The notes beneath the pieces are model-generated. The model was not told the DNA's origin, did not search any database, and was given only the letters and a program-made list of their open reading frames with translations. Below are positions 58,772 to 64,000 of a stretch of DNA of 64,000 nucleotides, in pieces. The DNA is from CAYREX01 sp964423505 (lineage in GTDB: Bacteria > Fermentibacterota > Fermentibacteria > Fermentibacterales > JCC-6), in contig CAYREX010000005.1 of NCBI GenBank assembly GCA_964423505.1, forward strand, positions 1 through 64,000, written 5' to 3'. Every line of letters begins with the position of its first letter. Position 1 is the stretch's first letter. The translations under genes and the position numbers were made by a program.

Positions 58772-61193
58772 CCTGGCCCTGGTCTCGCTCCTGGCACTCT
58801 CCGTCCCCGGCGGCTTCGACCTGAACACCGCCACTCTCCAGGAGCTGGAGGCCCTGGAAGGACTGACCGACGAGCAGGCGCAGGCGCTCTACGAGCACAT
58901 CCTCGTGACCGGCGGCCTCGAGAGCATCTACCAGGTCACGGAGGTCCCGGGCATAGGCGTCGACGAGATGGCCTGGCTCGCCGACCGCTGCGTCGTGGTC
59001 CCCCCGCCGGAGGGTCGCGTCTCACAGCAGGTGCTGGAGGTCATGGAGAAGCTGGCCACGGAGGACGGACCGGGCGACGCGGCGGTGGACGTCTGGGAGG
59101 ACTACCTCGTCAGGCCGCTTCCCATCAACACCGCCACCATGTGGGACCTGCGCGGCCTGGACAGGGTCAGCCTGGTCGACGCCGCCGCCGTTGAGCGGAG
59201 GCTCGGGACGCTGGGCCCGGTCTCCAGCGTCAGGTCCCTGCGGAGCTCCGACGGCCTCACCTACTACGGGTACAGGAACATGAGGGACTACGTCTCGACG
59301 AGGGACCTGGACCTCAGCTCTCTGGAGCCGTTCGGCGGCTACAGGGTCGTGGTGGACGGCGGCGCCTCCAGGGGGACGGAGGAGGAGGGCATAGAAGGTG
59401 CCCTCAGCGATCTCCGCAGCGCCCTGCAGGACATAGAGACCGGCGACCGCGGCTACACCCCCGCCGACTCGGCCGCCTGGCACGAGAGAATATCGGACGA
59501 GCGCGGCCAGCTGGCGGAGGCGGTCGGCGTCACCGGCTGGACGCACCGGCTGAGGGTCGGCTTCGGCGACCGCTTCCGCGGCGGGGTCAGGCTCTCGCGG
59601 GGGCACAACTCGACGGCGGGTTACGGCCTGCTGGCGGGAGCCGACCTGGGCGACGTGGGCCAGCGCTTCGACGTCGCCAAGGCCTACGCCTCGGTGGCGC
59701 ACACCGGACCGGTCCACCAGTTCGTCCTGGGCAACTACCACGTCTCCCTGGCCCAGGGACTCATGATGGACAACACGGACGAGATGATGTACAGGTGGAC
59801 CAGCCGGACGTGGGGCCTGCACCCCGACCTGACCGCGACGAGGCAGTTCGCCCTCACCGGCGCGGCTATGGAGGTCCGCACCGGCCCCTTCCTCGGGTAC
59901 GGCTTCTTCTCATACTCGCCGAGGGACGCGATAACCTCTCTGGACGGCACGCCGGCAGTCCTGGTGATGTCGCCCTACAGGACCGGTGCGTATGCCAACG
60001 CGTTGGACGAGACCACCGTGGGAGGCTACGGGTACTTCGACCTCGGCGGCCTGCTCCCCTACGGCACCGCGGTGGGAGCCGGATACCTCGACGTGAGCTA
60101 CAGCGACTCGCTGGTCCCGGACGTCTCCGTGATGGACATACCGGACGACTCGCACATATGGGACTGCCCGGAGTACGACAACCTGCAGGCGGGGAATCAC
60201 CTCGGCGTCGCATCGGTCTCCGCCCAGACCGTCCTCGACAACATGAGCCTGGAGACCGAGGTAGCCCTGCAGGACGGCGAGCAGCTCGCAGCCATAGCCA
60301 GGGCGAGGTGGGTGAACAACTGGTTCTACCTGCTGGGCATCTGGCGCCACTACGACGTCGGCTTCACCAATCCCTACTCCAGGGGATTCTCGGAGCAGAG
60401 CAGGTTCGACGACACGGTCTTCGAGAAGCCCTACTACCTGAACGACCCTCTCTCGGCGCAGCTGGCCGAGTGGCCGACGCCGAAGCCCGAGGAGGGGGTC
60501 TACGTCGAGAGCAGGTTCCAGCTCAGCAGGACCGTGACCTTCACCAAGGTCTACCTCGACCTCTGGAGGTCGCTCCCCTACGGGTTCGACAACTGGCGCT
60601 TCCAGGGCGAGGTCGAGTACCGGCCGGTATGGCCGGTCAGGCTCAGGCTGAAGTACAAGTACCAGGACAAGACCAAGATGCACGAGGTCATCCCGACCAA
60701 CTCCAGGACCCAGGAGTGGACCCTCAGGTCCTTCTTCCTGCCCACCGGCAGCGATTACTTCAACGTCATCCTGCGCTACGGGCTGGTCAGGCTGACCCCT
60801 AACCCGCTCTACGACGACGACAGGCTCATGGAGGGGGGCTACCTCTCCGCAAGCTGGGAGCACAACTTCTCCGAGAACCTCTCCGTGCTCGGGGGCACCA
60901 CGCTCTGGACCACCAACGGCATGAGCCAGTGGGAGTTCGAGGATACCGGGATCGACTTCCTCGACGGCAGGGGCACCAAGTTCTACGTCACCGTGAAGAA
61001 CAACCTCTCGGACAACCTGCAGCTCCGCTTCAGGATCCTCAGGAAGGACACCTTCTACCCCCGCACGGGCCTGTACAGGCCGGACCCCGAGGATCAGTTC
61101 CACTACGAGGGTGACCCGGAAGGCAACGTAAGCGATTTCACCGACCACGTGACCAGCTACGGCATACGCTGTCAGCTGGACTTCCGCTGGTAG
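58761..61193 (+). CDS. Helix-hairpin-helix domains fused to an outer-membrane beta-barrel
   Basis: 810 residues. A short signal peptide (MLSSLALVSLLALSVPGG) is followed by two HhH-type units: FDLNTATLQELEALEGLTDEQAQALYEHI with VTEVPGIGVDEM (20-75) and PLPINTATMWDLRGLDRVSLVDAAAVERRLGTLG (about 115-160). From about 175 to the end come alternating strands with DNYHVSLAQGLMMDN-like loops and a C-terminal strand ending QLDFRW (terminal aromatic). Similar HhH-plus-barrel proteins occur in Bacteroidetes. HhH units of the ComEA type bind DNA, so a role in DNA passage across the outer membrane is possible but unproven. It overlaps the PorV-like gene by 11 bp. Confidence 0.8.
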   Translation: MLSSLALVSLLALSVPGGFDLNTATLQELEALEGLTDEQAQALYEHILVTGGLESIYQVTEVPGIGVDEMAWLADRCVVVPPPEGRVSQQVLEVMEKLATEDGPGDAAVDVWEDYLVRPLPINTATMWDLRGLDRVSLVDAAAVERRLGTLGPVSSVRSLRSSDGLTYYGYRNMRDYVSTRDLDLSSLEPFGGYRVVVDGGASRGTEEEGIEGALSDLRSALQDIETGDRGYTPADSAAWHERISDERGQLAEAVGVTGWTHRLRVGFGDRFRGGVRLSRGHNSTAGYGLLAGADLGDVGQRFDVAKAYASVAHTGPVHQFVLGNYHVSLAQGLMMDNTDEMMYRWTSRTWGLHPDLTATRQFALTGAAMEVRTGPFLGYGFFSYSPRDAITSLDGTPAVLVMSPYRTGAYANALDETTVGGYGYFDLGGLLPYGTAVGAGYLDVSYSDSLVPDVSVMDIPDDSHIWDCPEYDNLQAGNHLGVASVSAQTVLDNMSLETEVALQDGEQLAAIARARWVNNWFYLLGIWRHYDVGFTNPYSRGFSEQSRFDDTVFEKPYYLNDPLSAQLAEWPTPKPEEGVYVESRFQLSRTVTFTKVYLDLWRSLPYGFDNWRFQGEVEYRPVWPVRLRLKYKYQDKTKMHEVIPTNSRTQEWTLRSFFLPTGSDYFNVILRYGLVRLTPNPLYDDDRLMEGGYLSASWEHNFSENLSVLGGTTLWTTNGMSQWEFEDTGIDFLDGRGTKFYVTVKNNLSDNLQLRFRILRKDTFYPRTGLYRPDPEDQFHYEGDPEGNVSDFTDHVTSYGIRCQLDFRW

Positions 61194-61205
61194 GCTGGAG
61201 GTACC

Positions 61206-62435
61206 ATGAACGTTATAGCGGCAGGAATCGTATCGCTCATGACGGTCACCGGCGGGCTGCCCGAGGTGATGTGGCTGGGTGACCCGAACCCGACCGGCTC
61301 GGCCGCCTCCTTCGGCATGGGCAACAGCGAATGGCTTGAGGCCTCCCCTCTGGGGGCGCTCTCCAACCCATCCATGCTCGGCCTCGTGGGAGAGGGCCTG
61401 CGCATGGAGCTCGCGGGAGGGGCCGCCTTCGCCACCGAGAAGAGGCTGCGCAGGGTCTACGACACCTTCGGCAGCACCATCGGGGAGGCCGAGCACGCCT
61501 ACAACAGCGGAGTGGCTCCCTACCCGGGGGGCGCGGCGGTCTCCCTCGCCGGGATACCGGGGTTCCCCGAGGCGGTCTCGTTCGCCCTCGGCTGGAGGGT
61601 GCCGGCCAGCTTCGCGTACGAGTACGACAGGATAATCCGGGACGAGGCCTACGTCAGGGTAGGCGACCAGGACCTCTCGGTCAGCGGATCGCTGAACGAG
61701 CTGGACCTCTCGGTCGCCTTCTCCCCCGAGAGGTCGCTCACCTTCGGCGTGGGCGGCGGCCTGGTCATCGGCAGCCGGGAGGTCACCTGGGAGGAGGACT
61801 ACGTCGATCCCACCGTGGAAGACGTCTACGGGCGGAGGACGGAGGACGTCTCCGGCGCCGTGGCCCGGGGGGCACTCCTCTACGCTCCATCCAGGAGGGT
61901 GCACGTCAGCGCCGGTGTGGAGTACCCCATGCCGCTCAGCTTCTCCCCCTCCGACACGGGAACGGTGAGCTGGAGCGTTCTCTCGGACGAGGACTACGAC
62001 CTCGAGCCTCCGATGCGGGTCGACGTCGGCGCCGTGTACGTACCGGGCAACCAGCTCATGTCCAGGTTCGTCGCCGGTTTCCACTGGAGCAGCGACGGAG
62101 GCATGGAGAACGAGGGAGAGAGCCTCGGCCTGCAGAACGCCTGGGGGGTGAACGCCGGCGTGGAGAACACCATACCGGGCGGTCCCCTGACCAGGTTCGG
62201 CTTCAGCTACCGCCGCTCCCCGCTGGCCGACGACCTTGACGAGATGGGCTTCACCGCCGGGATGGGGTTCATGGCCGGCTGCTGGAACATAGACGCCGCT
62301 CTGGGGTTCTTCCCCTCGAGATGGAACCAGGTCGATGTCCAGGGGCTGCCGTCCTTCCCCTCCGGGGACAGCCTCATAGTGGAGGAGAGCGAGACGAGGC
62401 TGGTCCTCTCGGTTGGCAGGACGTTCGGCCTATAG
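61206..62435 (+). CDS. Outer-membrane beta-barrel protein (PorV/FadL-like)
   Basis: 409 residues. A signal peptide (MNVIAAGIVSLMTVTGG) precedes PTGSAASFGMGNSEWLEASPLGALSNPSMLGLVGEGL, where the NPS element resembles the NPA motif of PorV-like barrels. Long alternating strands and the final RLVLSVGRTFGL follow. It is in the same unit as the two preceding outer-membrane genes and the 5'-nucleotidase downstream (22 bp). Confidence 0.75.
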   Translation: MNVIAAGIVSLMTVTGGLPEVMWLGDPNPTGSAASFGMGNSEWLEASPLGALSNPSMLGLVGEGLRMELAGGAAFATEKRLRRVYDTFGSTIGEAEHAYNSGVAPYPGGAAVSLAGIPGFPEAVSFALGWRVPASFAYEYDRIIRDEAYVRVGDQDLSVSGSLNELDLSVAFSPERSLTFGVGGGLVIGSREVTWEEDYVDPTVEDVYGRRTEDVSGAVARGALLYAPSRRVHVSAGVEYPMPLSFSPSDTGTVSWSVLSDEDYDLEPPMRVDVGAVYVPGNQLMSRFVAGFHWSSDGGMENEGESLGLQNAWGVNAGVENTIPGGPLTRFGFSYRRSPLADDLDEMGFTAGMGFMAGCWNIDAALGFFPSRWNQVDVQGLPSFPSGDSLIVEESETRLVLSVGRTFGL

Positions 62436-62457
62436 GCAAAGGAGACAGGAGGCGGCC

Positions 62458-64000
62458 GTGAGACGACTCGTACCGGTCCTGCTGCTGGCTGCGGCGCTAC
62501 CCGCCCTGTGCGGGACCGTATACCTCAATATATTGCATACCAATGACATACATGGAGGCATTGTCCCCAGGGAGGCCAGCTTCCTCAACCCGGACTTCCC
62601 ACCGATGATAGGCGGCGGCGCCCACATCTACCGGTACGCCGAGGAGGTCAGGGCCGAGTGCGAGGAGAACGGGGAGTACTGCCTGCTGCTCGACGCCGGC
62701 GACATCTACCAGGGGACCCCCACCGGCAACTACGAGACCGGAGACTGCGTGGTAGAGTGGATGAACGCCGCAGGCTACGACATGATGACCCTGGGCAACC
62801 ACGACTTCGACGACGGCGTCGAGAACGCGCTGGACCTCTGCTGGCAGTCGGAGTTCCCGGTGGTATGCGCCAACTTCGTGAACGCCGAGACCGGTGAGAT
62901 ACCCGAGCCCGTAGAGCCCTACCTCATCATGGACTTCGGAGGGGTGGACGTCGCCTTCATAGGGATGACCACCACCGACACCTACGGCCTGGTGACACCG
63001 GAGCTGCTGGGCGACTACGTCTTCCTCAACGAGGTGGAGACCACCGAGCGCTACATCGAGGAGGTCCGGGAGCAGGGGGCGGAGGTCGTCATCCTCCTCT
63101 CCCACATCGGGCAGCCGGGCGACCCCGACCGCTACCTCGAGCGGGTCTACGAGGCGTGGGAGGAGGGGGAGGAGTACACGAAGGACTTCTCCATGAACCA
63201 TGCGGAGCTCTCCACGGTGGTCCCGGGCATCGACCTCATCGTCTCCGGGCACACCCACTACGGGCTCTACGAGCCCTGGGTCAACCCGGTGAACCACACC
63301 ATCGTGGTGCAGGGCTACGCCAACGGCACCGGCATAGGCCACATCAGGCTCGCCATAGACACCGAGACCGGCGAGGTGACCGGTTGGGACCTCCCGGCCG
63401 GTGAGGAGTACGTCAGCCTCCTCCACGACCAGTTCTGGCCCGACCCGGAGATGGCCGAGATGATAGAGTCGTTCCGGGCGGTGGCCGAGGCCGGGATGGA
63501 CGAGGTGATAGCGGAGGCGGTCGAGCAGATACCCAGGGGCGGCGCCGAGCATCCGCTGGGCAGGCTTGTGGCAGACGCCATGATGTGGGCCACCGACGCC
63601 GACGTGGCGCTGATGAACAGGGGCGGTATAAGGGCCGCCATCCCCAGGGGCCCCATAACCCCCAGGATCGTCTACCAGGCGCTGCCGTTCGAGGAGGACC
63701 TCTACATCCTGGAGGTCACCGGGGCGGAGCTCAAGGAGATACTCGAGGCCGGCATGCAGGGCAGGCGAAGGGACATGGAGATAGGCGGCGTCACCGCCTA
63801 CAGGAACCAGGCCATGCCGGACGGCGAGAAGATAGAGGACATGATGATAGGCGGGGAGCCGATGGACCCGGAGCGGACCTACAGGTTCGTGACCACCGGC
63901 TACCTGGCCCTGGGCAACGTCGGTTACGACGTGATGCTCCAGCACGACAGCGAGCTGGCGGGCGTCACCCTGCTGGACGCAGTGGTCGACTACCTCGGCG
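62458..64000 (+). CDS. 5'-nucleotidase / metallophosphatase family protein (3' end outside the window)
   Basis: 514 codons are visible from GTG 62458, with AGGAGG 5 nt upstream. A signal peptide (RRLVPVLLLAAALPALCG) precedes the metallophosphatase core: LNILHTNDIHGG, LLLDAGDIYQGTP, MTLGNHDFDDG, VILLSHIGQPG and LIVSGHTHYG, with all dimetal ligands. The C-terminal nucleotidase domain is present (AEHPLGRLVADAMMWATDADVALMNRGGIRA and FVTTGYLALGNVGYDVML). It removes phosphate from extracellular nucleotides, and would help salvage through the NCS2-type permease. The frame is still open at base 64000; probably only a few dozen residues are missing. Confidence 0.92.
   Translation, partial: MRRLVPVLLLAAALPALCGTVYLNILHTNDIHGGIVPREASFLNPDFPPMIGGGAHIYRYAEEVRAECEENGEYCLLLDAGDIYQGTPTGNYETGDCVVEWMNAAGYDMMTLGNHDFDDGVENALDLCWQSEFPVVCANFVNAETGEIPEPVEPYLIMDFGGVDVAFIGMTTTDTYGLVTPELLGDYVFLNEVETTERYIEEVREQGAEVVILLSHIGQPGDPDRYLERVYEAWEEGEEYTKDFSMNHAELSTVVPGIDLIVSGHTHYGLYEPWVNPVNHTIVVQGYANGTGIGHIRLAIDTETGEVTGWDLPAGEEYVSLLHDQFWPDPEMAEMIESFRAVAEAGMDEVIAEAVEQIPRGGAEHPLGRLVADAMMWATDADVALMNRGGIRAAIPRGPITPRIVYQALPFEEDLYILEVTGAELKEILEAGMQGRRRDMEIGGVTAYRNQAMPDGEKIEDMMIGGEPMDPERTYRFVTTGYLALGNVGYDVMLQHDSELAGVTLLDAVVDYLG

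Overview
The window is GC-rich bacterial chromosome, almost fully coding, with short gaps, many ATGA/GTGA stop-start overlaps and frequent GTG and TTG starts. A Gram-negative double-membrane cell is indicated by a complete Tol-Pal cluster, several outer-membrane beta-barrel proteins and many lipoproteins. Two secreted proteins end in Ig-like tails of the FlgD/sorting-domain type, one of the barrels is PorV-like, and HDFNN-type hybrid histidine kinases are abundant. Together these suggest the Fibrobacteres-Chlorobi-Bacteroidetes neighbourhood, perhaps a candidate phylum such as Fermentibacterota. That placement is inference from gene style only.

Layout. 1-6.2 kb: tail of one secreted protein, a membrane cyclase with periplasmic EF-hands (-), an IS3 scrap, a secreted repeat protein (-) and a two-gene sensor-kinase unit with a PocR domain (-). 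6.2-11.7 kb: remnant of an AbiEii toxin, a cyclase-ATPase-TPR regulator, a serpin and a lipoprotein (-). 11.7-18.8 kb: coupled genes for a 2TM protein, a tiny Pro/Arg-rich protein and a CYTH-like protein, then a five-PAS hybrid kinase, a Cache-domain lipoprotein and an NCS2 permease. 18.9-33 kb: partner-switching signalling. There are three single-domain STAS proteins, a STAS-kinase fusion and a membrane PP2C-RsbW fusion, interleaved with a CoA-acylating aldehyde dehydrogenase, a PLP decarboxylase, a methyltransferase and a BioD/DRTGG ATPase. This block is interrupted at 24.3-27.2 kb by a lower-GC insert bounded by 26-bp direct repeats. The insert carries a nucleoside-deaminase/HATPase/winged-helix fusion, a dual-specificity phosphatase and a small ORF. 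I regard this as the best candidate for an undescribed system.

33-51 kb: conserved chromosomal core on the + strand. It runs hybrid kinase-pilT-ridA-tolQRAB-pal-cpoB, then tig-clpP-clpX-engB-purA, a TatD/radical-SAM fusion, rsmA, an outer-membrane protein, a lipoprotein and a methyltransferase. 52.5-55.5 kb: rmlD-gmhA-YbhN-like envelope-sugar genes and an FmdB zinc ribbon. 55.5-64 kb: a sugar-type ABC binding lipoprotein, an exported OB/Ig-like protein, a PorV-like barrel, a helix-hairpin-helix/barrel fusion, another barrel and a 5'-nucleotidase cut by the window edge.

Regulation. Several gene groups have readable sigma-70-like promoters (TTGNCN, 16-18 bp, then TATNNT, often TATCCT). A few genes have good export signals or conserved domains that begin upstream of any ATG, GTG or TTG, which points to near-cognate start codons or to base errors in the assembly.
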